A DNA stretch of 64,000 nt. Origin: Gaiellasilicea sp963794385 (GTDB lineage Bacteria; Actinomycetota; Thermoleophilia; Gaiellales; Gaiellaceae). The stretch is taken from positions 62,001 to 126,000 of the forward strand of contig CAWCDT010000010.1 in the NCBI GenBank assembly GCA_963794385.1. The letters are read 5' to 3'. Below the pieces are notes generated by a model, which worked only from the letters and a program-made list of their open reading frames with translations, ran no database searches and was not told the origin of the DNA. The position numbers and the translations under genes are program-made. Positions 25,041 through 33,753 of this stretch are shown one piece after another. Positions within the stretch are counted from its first letter, which is position 1; each line of letters starts with the position of its first letter.

Positions 25041-26570
25041 ATGACCGAGCTGGCGACCCCGCCTACCGCGCAGCGTGAAGGACTCACCCGCATCAGCCAC
25101 TGGATCGGCGGCACGTCCGTTGAAGGCACGTCCGGCCGGACAGGGCCCGTCTACAACCCGGCGCTCGGACAGCAGAGCGGCGAGGTCGACCTCGCGACGG
25201 CCGAGGAGGTCGGTGCCGCGGTCGCCGCGGCCAAGGCCGCCTTCCCGGCGTGGCGCGCCACCTCGCTCGCGAAGCGCGCCGAGCTGATGTTCCGGATCCG
25301 CGAGCTCGTGCACGACCGCCGCGAGGAGGCCGCCCGAATTCTCACGACGGAGCACGGGAAGGTGCTCTCCGACGCGCTCGGCGAGGTCACGCGCGGTCTC
25401 GAGGTGATCGAGTTCGCCTGTGGGATCCCGACGCTCTTGAAGGGCGGCATGTCCGAGCAGGCCTCGACCGGGATCGACGTCTACTCGATCCGGCAGCCGC
25501 TCGGTGTCGTCGCCGGGATCACGCCGTTCAACTTCCCTGCGATGGTGCCGATGTGGATGTGGGCGCCGGCGCTCGCCTGCGGCAACACGTTCGTCCTCAA
25601 GCCGTCCGAGAAGGACCCGTCCGCGTCGAACTGGACGGCCGAGCTGCTCAAGGAGGCGGGCGTCCCGGACGGCGTCTTCAACGTCGTGCACGGCGACAAG
25701 GTCGCAGTCGACGCGCTCCTCGAGCACCCCGACGTGGCCGCGGTCAGCTTCGTCGGCTCGACCCCGATCGCGCGCTATATCTACGAGACGGGGACGAAGC
25801 ACGGCAAGCGCGTACAGGCGCTCGGCGGCGCCAAGAACCACATGGTCGTGCTGCCGGACGCCGACATCGACATGGCCGCGGACGCCGCGGTCAGCGCGGC
25901 CTACGGCTCGGCCGGTGAGCGCTGCATGGCGATCTCGCAGGTGGTCGCAGTCGGCGACGCAGGGGACGAGCTGGTCGCAGCGATCAAGCAGCGCCTCCCG
26001 AAGATCAAGGTCGGAAACGGCCTCGACGAGGGCGTCGAGATGGGCCCGCTCGTCACGCGGGAGCACCGCGACAAGGTCGCGTCGTACATCGACGGCGGCG
26101 CCGAGCAAGGTGCGACGGTCGTCGTCGACGGCCGCGAGACGGCCCCGGAAGGCGACGGCTTCTTCCTGGGCGTGACGCTGTTGGACGACGTCACGCCGTC
26201 GATGGACGCCTACAAGGACGAGATCTTCGGACCGGTGCTCGGCGTCACGCGCGTCGAGACCTACGACGAGGCGGTCCAGCTGGTGAACGAGAACCCGTAC
26301 GGGAACGGCACGGCGATCTTCACCCGCGACGGAGGGGTCGCGCGCCAGTTCCAGTTCGAGGTACAGGCGGGGATGGTCGGGATCAACGTGCCGATCCCGG
26401 TCCCGGTCGCCTACTACTCGTTCGGCGGCTGGAAGGCGTCGCTCTTCGGCGATACGCACATCTACGGTCCGGAAGGGATCAACTTCTACACCCGCGGCAA
26501 GGTCGTCACCTCGCGCTGGCCCGACCCGGCTACCTCGAAGGTCGACCTGGGTTTCCCGCAGACGCGGTGA
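25041..26570 (+). CDS. mmsA: CoA-acylating methylmalonate/malonate semialdehyde dehydrogenase
   Basis: The 509-residue aldehyde dehydrogenase carries MmsA-specific features: IGGTSVEGTSGRTGPVYNPA, DALGEVTRGLEVIEFACGIP, PLGVVAGITPFNFPAMVPMW, KDPSASNWTAELLKEAGVPDG, VSFVGSTPIARYIYETG, the catalytic Cys in SAGERCMAISQ, and INVPIPVPVAYYSFGGWKAS. It oxidises methylmalonate or malonate semialdehyde to propionyl- or acetyl-CoA with NAD and CoA. An AGGAGGAG site precedes the ATG. It would accept the product of the class III aminotransferase nearby. The stop overlaps a short signal-peptide-like ORF. Confidence 0.93.
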   Translation: MTELATPPTAQREGLTRISHWIGGTSVEGTSGRTGPVYNPALGQQSGEVDLATAEEVGAAVAAAKAAFPAWRATSLAKRAELMFRIRELVHDRREEAARILTTEHGKVLSDALGEVTRGLEVIEFACGIPTLLKGGMSEQASTGIDVYSIRQPLGVVAGITPFNFPAMVPMWMWAPALACGNTFVLKPSEKDPSASNWTAELLKEAGVPDGVFNVVHGDKVAVDALLEHPDVAAVSFVGSTPIARYIYETGTKHGKRVQALGGAKNHMVVLPDADIDMAADAAVSAAYGSAGERCMAISQVVAVGDAGDELVAAIKQRLPKIKVGNGLDEGVEMGPLVTREHRDKVASYIDGGAEQGATVVVDGRETAPEGDGFFLGVTLLDDVTPSMDAYKDEIFGPVLGVTRVETYDEAVQLVNENPYGNGTAIFTRDGGVARQFQFEVQAGMVGINVPIPVPVAYYSFGGWKASLFGDTHIYGPEGINFYTRGKVVTSRWPDPATSKVDLGFPQTR

Positions 26571-26632
26571 GGCTCGCGGCGGCGGCGGTGCTGGCTGCAG
26601 TCGCCGCCACCGCCGCGCCTGCGACCGCCTAG
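26567..26632 (+). other. 21-codon ORF resembling an orphan signal peptide
   Basis: GTG 26567 overlaps the mmsA stop (GTGA) and opens a frame of 21 residues: MRLAAAAVLAAVAATAAPAT plus a final A, then TAG. This is a textbook secretory signal (one positive charge, hydrophobic core, small residues) with no mature protein. Its stop forms a CTAG shared with the convergent RNB gene stop. It may be the stub of a deleted exported protein, or chance in alanine-rich sequence. Confidence 0.4.
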
Positions 26633-28086
26633 GCCAACTCGAAGCGGACCTGCCGCTGCATCACGTCCGCAAGCACGAGGCGGACGTCAACTCGTTTCCC
26701 GAGCGGGAGATGCTCGCCGACGCACCGCGCGGTGACGGCCGGGTCGTTCAGCTGCACCTTGCCGCCGTCCCCGTCGTGGTCGACGTCCACCACAACCGCT
26801 TCGAACACGTCGCCGACGCTGCGCTCCAGGACAGCCGCCTCGACCGCCGAGACGACCCCAGCCTCGTACTGCTGTGCCCGCCGGTTCGACTTCTCCATCG
26901 TCTCGGGGAGGCCCGGCAGCGCATCGTGCGTCCACTCCGGGATCGGGCCGCCCGCTGAGATCGCCGCACACACCTCCCCGGAATAGCGGTCGACGAGCCG
27001 GCGCAGCGGTGCAGTCGCGTGTGCGTACTCGGCCCCGACGCCGGAGTGTTGGGCTCGTGTCGGCACCTTGCCGTCGAAGGCCAGGTAGCCGGAGCCACGC
27101 AACAGCACGGTGGATTCCGAGAGGACGGCTGCGTGGGCCGGCACGTTCGGGTCGAGTGTGCGGACGAAGTCGGAGAACGAGACGCCGTCCTGCCAGGCGA
27201 CGCCGAGCGCGTGCGCCGTCCGCCGTAGCTTTGCCAGCGCCTTCGGGTCGGCCTTCGGCAGCGTTCGAAGGACGCCGACGTTCGCCCCAAGCATCAGCTC
27301 CGCCGCCGCCTGGCCGGTCATCAGCGAGATCTGCGCGTTCCAGCCCTCCACCGGGAGGGGCGCACGGAACGAGAGCTCGTATCCGTCGGGGCCACGGTCG
27401 ACGGTCTGCTCGGGGATCGGCAGGTTGATCCCGTCGCGGTCGGCCTCGCGCTCCTGGCGGAGCAGGCCGACTTCGCGCAGGAGCCGGAACGTCTCGGCGG
27501 GCGTGCCCTCGTCGAGATCGAGCTGAACCCCGGTGTAGTCGAAGCGCGCGCGGCTGCGGACGAGCGCCCGGCGCACGGTGACGCCGGTTCCCTCTCCGCT
27601 CGAGTCGGCCTCCATCGTCCAGACGAGCGCCGGTCGGGTCTCGCCGGGCAGCAGGCTCCCGCCGCCCTCGGAGATCTGCGGCGGGTAGAGGCGCGCGTCT
27701 TGATCGGGTGCATAGAACGTCTGCCCGCGCACGTGGGCCTCCCGGTCCATCGGCCCGCCGGGCGTGACGAACGCGGCAACGTCGGCGATCGCATACCGCA
27801 CCCGGTAGCCCGTGCCGTTGCGCTCGATGTGCATCGCCTGATCGAGGTCCATGGACTCGGGCGGGTCGAGCGTCACGAACGGGATCGCCGTCTCGTCCGC
27901 CTCGGGGAGCCGGGGTGAGCGGACGGACGCCTCCGCGTCGGCGAGGACGTCGTCCGGGAACCCGAGCGGCACGTCGAGGCTGGCCCGGAGCGCATCGAGC
28001 GCCGCGGCGATTTCGTCGGCGTCGGGTGTGGCCAGTCGGACGCGTCGCAGCGGCACGCGCGGAAACCTATGCGAAACTGCTTCCAT
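26629..28086 (-). CDS. RNB-domain ribonuclease (RNase II/R family, actinobacterial short type)
   Basis: From ATG 28086 (or GTG 28056) about 485 residues. The RNB catalytic block reads LDPPESMDLDQAMHIERNG, then VRYAIADVAAFVTPGGPMDR, TFYAPDQDARLYPPQISEGG, SLLPGETRPALVW and AHATAPLRRLVDRYSGEV. A C-terminal S1/OB-like domain follows (VFEAVVVDVDHDG). The usual cold-shock domains at the N-terminus are absent. Of the four metal-binding aspartates, the last is glutamine (DLDQ rather than DMDD). It should degrade single-stranded RNA 3' to 5' if active. Divergent from the DUF4242 gene. Confidence 0.87.
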   Translation of the reverse strand: MEAVSHRFPRVPLRRVRLATPDADEIAAALDALRASLDVPLGFPDDVLADAEASVRSPRLPEADETAIPFVTLDPPESMDLDQAMHIERNGTGYRVRYAIADVAAFVTPGGPMDREAHVRGQTFYAPDQDARLYPPQISEGGGSLLPGETRPALVWTMEADSSGEGTGVTVRRALVRSRARFDYTGVQLDLDEGTPAETFRLLREVGLLRQEREADRDGINLPIPEQTVDRGPDGYELSFRAPLPVEGWNAQISLMTGQAAAELMLGANVGVLRTLPKADPKALAKLRRTAHALGVAWQDGVSFSDFVRTLDPNVPAHAAVLSESTVLLRGSGYLAFDGKVPTRAQHSGVGAEYAHATAPLRRLVDRYSGEVCAAISAGGPIPEWTHDALPGLPETMEKSNRRAQQYEAGVVSAVEAAVLERSVGDVFEAVVVDVDHDGDGGKVQLNDPAVTARCVGEHLPLGKRVDVRLVLADVMQRQVRFELA

Positions 28087-28116
28087 TCGAGCCGGTGGTC
28101 CCCTAGGATGCGGCGC

Positions 28117-28422
28117 ATGCCACGTTTCGTGATCGAGCGCAACTTCGGGGCAATCAGCGACGACGACATGCTCGCCGCTGCCGTGCGCTCGGACGCGACT
28201 GCCTCGGAGCGCTTCCCAGAGATCGTCTGGGAGCACAGCCATATCGTCGCCGGCGACGACGGCGAGATCCTGACGTTCTGCGTCTACGGTGCCCCGACCG
28301 AGGAAATGATCCGCGAGCATGCGCTCGCGTTCGGGTCGCACACGATCACGCGGATCTACGAGCTCGTCGACGATGTGACGCCCGCCGAGGTCCGGCGGCG
28401 CGCAGCGGCAACGGCCGCCTAG
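28117..28422 (+). CDS. DUF4242 (SCO4226-like) small protein
   Basis: From ATG 28117, 101 residues: PRFVIERNFGAISDDDMLAA, WEHSHIVAGDDGEILTFCVY, GAPTEEMIREHALAFGSHTI. This is the DUF4242 ferredoxin-like fold, whose Streptomyces member SCO4226 binds nickel. An ATG nine bases upstream is an alternative. A second DUF4242 gene lies 2 kb downstream at 30482, on the other side of a large regulator. The biological role is unknown. Confidence 0.82.
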   Translation: MPRFVIERNFGAISDDDMLAAAVRSDATASERFPEIVWEHSHIVAGDDGEILTFCVYGAPTEEMIREHALAFGSHTITRIYELVDDVTPAEVRRRAAATAA

Positions 28423-28425
28423 ACG

Positions 28426-30364
28426 CTAGACGTCGACCAGCGCGTGCGTGAGGCGCGCGTAGGCGATCGCGCGCGTCCGGGTCAGGCGCCGTCGGCGCTC
28501 GACGTCCTTGTCCTCGAGGAGCGCCAGGGCGCGGGTGAGCAGCGTCACGACCTGCTCCCATCCGTCTCGTTCGCCCGCCCAGGTCGCGGCACGCTCCGCG
28601 AGCTCGACCGCCCTCGGCCGATCCTCTGTACTCGCGCCCTCGCAGAGGTGGAGCGCGATCGCGCCGAGCTCCGGCCCGGACTCGAGGCCGTGAACCCGCT
28701 CGAGCGCCGCCGCCGCTCTGCGGTGCAGTTCGGCGCGCCGGCCCGGGCCGATGCTGCCGTAGACCGCGTCTCGCGTGAGCGCGTGCGAGAAGCGATAGCG
28801 GCCGCCGGCGCCGTCCTCGAGCAGCCCTGCCGCAGCCGCCTCGTCGAGCGCGTCGAGCAGGTCGTCGTGGGGAACGAGCAGCTCGAGCGGCGCGAGGTCG
28901 AACGACTCGCCGAGCACGGAGGCGCGTGTCAGTGCCTCGACGCCTCGCGGTGAGAGTCTCGCGACGCGTGCGAGCACGACCTCGCTCACGCTCTCGGGTA
29001 CGGCGGCCGCGTCGCGCTGCTCGGCGAGGTGGCGCGCGAGCTCGCGGACGAAGAAGGGGTTCCCGTCGGTGCGGTCGTGGATCCGGCGAGCGTCGGCGGT
29101 ACCGTCGAGCAGCGCGGCGACCTCGTCGACGGAGAGCCCTTCGAGGGCGACGCGCTCGACATCGCAGTCACGGCGGAGATCGGCGATCGCCGCGAGGAGC
29201 GGCGTGCCGACCGCGTCCGCGTCACGGTAGGCGCCGAGCACGAGCAGCCGCTCTCCGGCCGCACCGCGCGCGACGCGGGCGAGCAGCGCGAGCGTGTTGC
29301 GGTCGGCCAGGTGGAGGTCGTCGAGCACGAGCACGAGCGGCCCAATCGCGGTTGCGGCGATCAGTCGCTCCTCGATCTCGTGCCGCTCGGACGCCCGATC
29401 TTCGATCGCCTCGGAGAAGGGCTCGTACGGGACCAGCGACTGCTCCTCGCAGGCGCCGTAGAGCACCGTCGCGCCGGCAGCGCCGGCCTCCGCGGCAAAC
29501 CGCGCCGCCAGCCGCGACTTTCCGATTCCCGCCTCGCCTGCGAGCAGAACGACCTGGGCTGCGCCCCCGCCGCTGACTACGCGTTCCCAAGCAGTATTGA
29601 TCCGCGTCAGCTCGGCCTCGCGGCCGACGAACGCGGCTCGATCGGCACGCAACAGTCGAACCGGAAACGGCGACGGCGTGGTGGCGCGTCCGCTGCGCAG
29701 GGCATCGGCCAGGGCCTGCGTCTCCTGCGACGGGCCGGTGTGGAGACGTGTGACAAGGCGGCTCCGCAGCTCGGCGTACTCGGCGAGCGCTGCGCTCCGG
29801 TCCCCCGCCGCGTCGAGCCGGCTCATCAGCGCGCGGTGGATCTCCTCCGAGAGCGGCTCCAGCACAGCCTGGCGGCGAGTCAGCGTGACGGCGCGGCGAA
29901 GGTCGCCTGACTCCGCGGCGGCCGAGGCGAGCTCTTCGAGCAGCGAGACGACGCGTTCGCGGTGTTCGTCCTGTGCCTCGAGCGCCCATTCGTCCTCGAC
30001 GCCGGGTAGCAGCGCGCCCTCGCACAGGGCGAGCGCCTCGTCGTAGCGTCCCTCCCCGCGCAGTCGCTCGGCCTCGAGGACGTCGACCCACGTGTCCGGC
30101 GCCAGCCCGACGCGTTCCCGCGTCGAGAGGAGGGCATCGTCACCGAGCGCGCGTCGGAGCGTCCAGAGTGCGCTGCGCAGGCTCGCGCGGGCGCTCTCGT
30201 CGAGCACGTCGGGCCAGAAGGCGGACGCCACCGTCGGTCCGGGGATGAACGCCTGGACGGAGCGCGAGCCAGGCCAGGAGCGCACGCGGCCGACCCGGCG
30301 GAACCGCGCGGCTCTCGCCGTCGACGTCCGCCGCGACCTCTCCCACGAGTCGCAGCTGCAGCAT
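28426..30364 (-). CDS. SARP/BTAD transcriptional regulator fused to an AAA/NACHT-like ATPase, one frameshift
   Basis: The ATG at 30364 opens LQLRLVGEVAADVDGESRAV and RPRALLAWLALRPG, an OmpR-type winged-helix start. Near 30240 the frame slips into VASAFWPDVLDESARASLRS and ALWTLRRALGDDALL, completing the DNA-binding domain. Then come a BTAD helical domain (residues ~95-240; EEIHRALMSRLDAAGDRSAA), AFVGREAELTRI, Walker A LLAGEAGIGKSRLAARFAAE, Walker B LVLVLDDLHLAD, and a helical C-terminus. Total ~645 residues. SARP-AAA proteins activate nearby operons. It is flanked by two DUF4242 genes, each transcribed away from or toward it. Confidence 0.88.
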
Positions 30365-30481
30365 CGTCAAAGCGTACAACCTGACGATTGACGTTTCATT
30401 GACGGTCGCCGTGACGGAGCGCTGACGCGGTCTTCCGAGGATGGGGCCTGTTCTGTTCCACGACCGCCAGGGGAGGCGCAG

Positions 30482-30772
30482 ATGGATCTGTACGTGATTC
30501 TCCGCCGCGACGGCTGGCGCTCCGCCGAGGAGCTCCAGGAAGCCGCGGCCCGCTCGACTGCGGAGGGCGAGAAGATGCCCGACGACATCGCCTGGATCCG
30601 GAGCTACGTGCTCGAGGAGGGGCAGGGTCTCGGCACCGTCTGCATCTACCAGGCCTCGAGCCCGGAGGCGGTGCACGCTCACGCGGCGGCCGCCGGCCTG
30701 CCCGTGACCGAGGTGATCAAGGTCGTCGACACCGTGCTCGTCCGCCCCGACCCGGCCCCCGTGGCCGCCTGA
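30482..30772 (+). CDS. DUF4242 small protein, second copy
   Basis: A 96-residue protein: MDLYVILRRDGWRSAEELQE, IAWIRSYVLEEGQGLGTVCI, YQASSPEAVHAHAAAAGLPV. This matches DUF4242 better than the first copy (the WIRSYV ... CIYQA core). It is preceded by AGGGGAGG at good spacing and is divergent from the SARP-AAA gene, whose ATG is 118 bp away. It is followed after 17 bp by an exported protein, probably in one operon. DUF4242 proteins may bind nickel; the role here is unknown. Confidence 0.83.
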   Translation: MDLYVILRRDGWRSAEELQEAAARSTAEGEKMPDDIAWIRSYVLEEGQGLGTVCIYQASSPEAVHAHAAAAGLPVTEVIKVVDTVLVRPDPAPVAA

Positions 30773-30789
30773 GCAGAGAGGAGATCGAG

Positions 30790-31308
30790 ATGAGGAAGCG
30801 CGCACTGATCCTGTTGCTCGCCGTCCTGCCCGTGCTCGCGGCGGTGAGTGCCGCGGTCGCGGCCGGCGCGTTCGACGGCCCGAAGAGCTCGACCGCACGG
30901 TTCCACGACATCGACAAGGCGATGGAGGCCGGCTACACGGTCAAGGTCCTCGACCAGGCGGGGCTCCAGTGCATCGCCCAGCCTGGCGAGGGGGCGATGG
31001 GGATCCATATGCTCAACCCGTCGCTGCTCGACGGCACGATCGACGCCGACGAGCCGGAGCTGCTCGTCTACGAGCGGCGCAACGACGGCTCGATGAAGCT
31101 GGTCGCGCTCGAGTACCTGATCTTCCAGTCCGCGTCGAACGGCAGGCCGTCCCTGTTCGGTCAGCCTTTCGACGAGATCAAGGCCGACAACCGGTACGGC
31201 ATCCCGGCCTCCTGGGCGCTGCACGCCTGGATCTGGAAGCCGAACCCGAGCGGGATGCTCTACGCCTGGAACCCGCGCGTCGACTGCGGCCCCGGGGCGG
31301 GGTCGTAA
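30790..31308 (+). CDS. Exported protein of unknown function
   Basis: A 172-residue protein with an AGAGGAGA site before the ATG. Residues 1-25 (RKRALILLLAVLPVLAAVSA) are a signal peptide with a likely cleavage after AVAAG or nearby. The mature part reads FHDIDKAMEAGYTVKVLDQA, MGIHMLNPSLLDGTIDADEP, LVALEYLIFQ and ALHAWIWKPNPSGMLYAWNP. Two cysteines (Cys58 region and near the C-terminus) could form a disulphide. No metal motif is clear. It is translated with the second DUF4242 protein, so it may be a target of the adjacent SARP regulator. Confidence 0.75.
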   Translation: MRKRALILLLAVLPVLAAVSAAVAAGAFDGPKSSTARFHDIDKAMEAGYTVKVLDQAGLQCIAQPGEGAMGIHMLNPSLLDGTIDADEPELLVYERRNDGSMKLVALEYLIFQSASNGRPSLFGQPFDEIKADNRYGIPASWALHAWIWKPNPSGMLYAWNPRVDCGPGAGS

Positions 31309-31324
31309 CCGCATGACACGCCGG

Positions 31325-32293
31325 TCAGCGCCAGGCGACGGCCTGGGCGCTGACCGGCAGCGTGACCGAACGGAGGGTGGCGCCGGTGCTGTCGTTGCTC
31401 TCGAGGCTCGCCACGTCGACCACCTCGACCGCGAAGCGGGTCGCGAGCGCGAGGAAGCGTTCGTCGGGAGACCAGGCGAACCCGAGGACGTCGCGGAGGT
31501 GCTGCGGCAGGGTCACCTGGCTGCCGTCGCGGCGCAGGATCACGTCGGGAGTCTGCGTCACGTAGGTCCCGAGCACGCTTGCGGCGATCGTGCCGCCGGT
31601 GATGCGGAAGTACGGCTGCGCGTCCGAGAGTCGCCCCTGCTCGAAGAACGCGATCGTGCCCAGCGGACCGAGGCCCTCGAAGCGCCCGCCGAGCCGGATC
31701 GAGAGCGACACGGCCGTCCGTGTCGGCGAGAGCCAGGCGACTCCGTCGATGAGGGCGCGCAGCCGCGTGGGCCCGTCCGGCACTCTCGGGTGTCGCCGGG
31801 CCGCGCGCTCGAGCTCCGCCTGTGAGATCAACGTCACCGCGCACGGCTCGGGCTCGGCGCACTGGCGGAAGCGGACGATCGAGCCCGCGTGCGCGGCCGT
31901 GAGCGTGCCGTCGGGTCGCCACGCCGGCTCGCAGCCGGGAGTGAGTCGCTCAAGCGCACCGTCCCCGGTGGAGACGACCTCGATCCCGCCGCCGACGCAG
32001 CGTGCGGTGAGACGCCCATCCGGCGAAGGCGCACCCGAAGGAACGCACGCCTCGTCGACCCCGACGCGCTCGAGCGAGGGCAGCGCGAGCCGCTCCGTCC
32101 GACAGCGGTCGTTGGAGAGGACGAGCTCGCCGCGGACACCGAGCTGCGAGAGCTGGGCGACGAGCTCCTGGCGGTCGGCGAGCGCCTCCGGCTCCGGATC
32201 AGGTGCGTCGCCGCCGCCGCGGACCGCGTCGACTGCCGCGACCGCGATGACTGCCGCGAGCGCCGCGACCGCGACTGCCTCGAGCTTCCTTAC
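31325..32293 (-). CDS. Membrane-anchored beta-propeller-like protein, start unclear
   Basis: About 322 residues. The N-terminus is a single hydrophobic anchor (AVAVAALAAVIAVAAVDAV), then a Pro/Glu-rich linker and repeated WD40/TolB-like strands (SGAPSPDGRLTARC, EPAWRPDGTLTAA, FAWSPDERFLALATRFAVEV). The S/P-D-G pattern is typical of propeller blades. No ATG, GTG or TTG is available at the expected start: the codon overlapping the dihydropyrimidinase stop is GTA. Either a rare start or a sequence error must be involved. It is the last gene of the dihydropyrimidinase operon; function unknown. Confidence 0.65.
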   Translation of the reverse strand, partial: VRKLEAVAVAALAAVIAVAAVDAVRGGGDAPDPEPEALADRQELVAQLSQLGVRGELVLSNDRCRTERLALPSLERVGVDEACVPSGAPSPDGRLTARCVGGGIEVVSTGDGALERLTPGCEPAWRPDGTLTAAHAGSIVRFRQCAEPEPCAVTLISQAELERAARRHPRVPDGPTRLRALIDGVAWLSPTRTAVSLSIRLGGRFEGLGPLGTIAFFEQGRLSDAQPYFRITGGTIAASVLGTYVTQTPDVILRRDGSQVTLPQHLRDVLGFAWSPDERFLALATRFAVEVVDVASLESNDSTGATLRSVTLPVSAQAVAWR

Positions 32294-33708
32294 GAGGCCG
32301 CCTCGACCGGCGCGGCCGCGTGGAGCTGCTCGCCGAAGCGGGCCCGCGGGACGAACTGGCCGATCCCGGGCTTTCCGACCACCTCGCCGCCGTCCACGAT
32401 CACGTTGCCGCGCAGCAGCACGGTCTCGACGTCGCCCACGACCTCGGTTCCCTCGTAGAGGTTGTAGTCGGTCTTCGACTCCTGGCGGGCTGCGGTGATC
32501 AGGTGCGGCTTCTCGGGGTCGAAGACGACGATGTCGGCGTCCGAGCCGACGGCGATCGTGCCCTTGCGCGGATAGAGGCCGAAGAGCTTGGCCGGATTCG
32601 TGCAGAGCAGCTCGACCATCCGGTTCAGGCCGATCCGGCCCTCGCGCACGCCGAAGTGGTGGATCATGTGCAGCCGGTTCTCCAGGCCCGGCCCGCCGTT
32701 CGGGATCTTCGAGAAGTCGTCGCGGCCGAGCGTCTTCTGGCCGTCCCAGAGAAAGGCGCAGTGGTCGGTCGAGATCGCACTGAGCGTGTCGCGCCGCACG
32801 GCCTCCCAGAGCACTTCCTGATTCGCCGCGTCTCGCGGCGGCGGCGTGTAGACGAACTTCGCGCCCTCGAAGTCGGGCCGCTCGAGGAAGGTGTAGTCGA
32901 CGAAGAAGTACTGCGTGCACGTCTCGCCCCAGACGTCCCAGCCCTTCTCCCGCGCGAGCAGGATCGGCTCGACCGCTTCCTTGCAGGAGACGTGGACCAC
33001 GTAGAGCGCACAGCCGGCGACGCGGGCGAGCTGGATGGCGCGGTTCGTCGCCTCCCCCTCGGTCTCGGGCGGGCGCGTCAGCGCGTGGTACTTCGGCTCC
33101 GTCTTTCCCTCTGCGAGCGCCTGCTTGACGAGCACGTCGATCGCGTCCCCGTTCTCGGCGTGCACCATCACGAGCGCCTTCGTCTTGGCGGCGACCTCCA
33201 TCGTCTTGAAGAGCGTCTCGTCGTCGACCATCAGCGCGCCCTTGTAGGCCATGAAGAGCTTGTACGACGTGACTCCCTGGTCGGGCAGCGACGCGAGCTC
33301 CTCCAGCGAGCCGCCCTCCTCGAGGTCGGTGACCGCGATGTGGTAGCCCATGTCGATCACCTGCTTGCCTTCGGCCTTCGACTTCCAGTCGGCGAGCGCG
33401 TCGGCGAAGCTCGACCCGTGCGGCTGGATGCAGAAGTCGACGTGGCAGGTGGTGCCGCCGCGCGCAGCAGCACGCTGGCCCGACTCGACGTCGTCGATCG
33501 TGACGGTGCCGCCGAACGGCATGTCGAGGTGGGTGTGCGGGTCGACCGCGCCGGGGAGGACGTACTTCCCCGCTGCCTCGACGACCTTGTCGGCGGACAC
33601 GTCGAGCGATTCCCCGATCAGGGAGATCCGCTCGTTCTCGATGAAGATGTCGGCGACGTAGTCGTCGGCGGCCGTGAGCACCCGGCCTCCCTTGATCAGA
33701 ACGGACAT
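32290..33708 (-). CDS. hydA: Dihydropyrimidinase / D-hydantoinase
   Basis: A 472-residue cyclic amidohydrolase with the full bimetal set: PGAVDPHTHLDMPFGG (His-x-His), the carboxylated Lys in SYKLFMAYKG, MVHAENGD, YVVHVSCKEA and the Asp of AISTDHCAF. The substrate-loop and C-terminal motifs (YPRKGTIAVGSDADIVVFDP) match dihydropyrimidinase rather than dihydroorotase or allantoinase. It opens dihydrouracil, dihydrothymine or 5-substituted hydantoins to N-carbamoyl amino acids. It heads a block with an NMT1-type importer and a carbamoylase-type amidohydrolase. ATG start with a GGGAG site. Confidence 0.93.
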   Translation of the reverse strand: MSVLIKGGRVLTAADDYVADIFIENERISLIGESLDVSADKVVEAAGKYVLPGAVDPHTHLDMPFGGTVTIDDVESGQRAAARGGTTCHVDFCIQPHGSSFADALADWKSKAEGKQVIDMGYHIAVTDLEEGGSLEELASLPDQGVTSYKLFMAYKGALMVDDETLFKTMEVAAKTKALVMVHAENGDAIDVLVKQALAEGKTEPKYHALTRPPETEGEATNRAIQLARVAGCALYVVHVSCKEAVEPILLAREKGWDVWGETCTQYFFVDYTFLERPDFEGAKFVYTPPPRDAANQEVLWEAVRRDTLSAISTDHCAFLWDGQKTLGRDDFSKIPNGGPGLENRLHMIHHFGVREGRIGLNRMVELLCTNPAKLFGLYPRKGTIAVGSDADIVVFDPEKPHLITAARQESKTDYNLYEGTEVVGDVETVLLRGNVIVDGGEVVGKPGIGQFVPRARFGEQLHAAAPVEAAS

Positions 33709-33753
33709 GAGCAGATCTCCCTTCTCGGTTCGTCGTTCTATTCGCCGGCTGTG

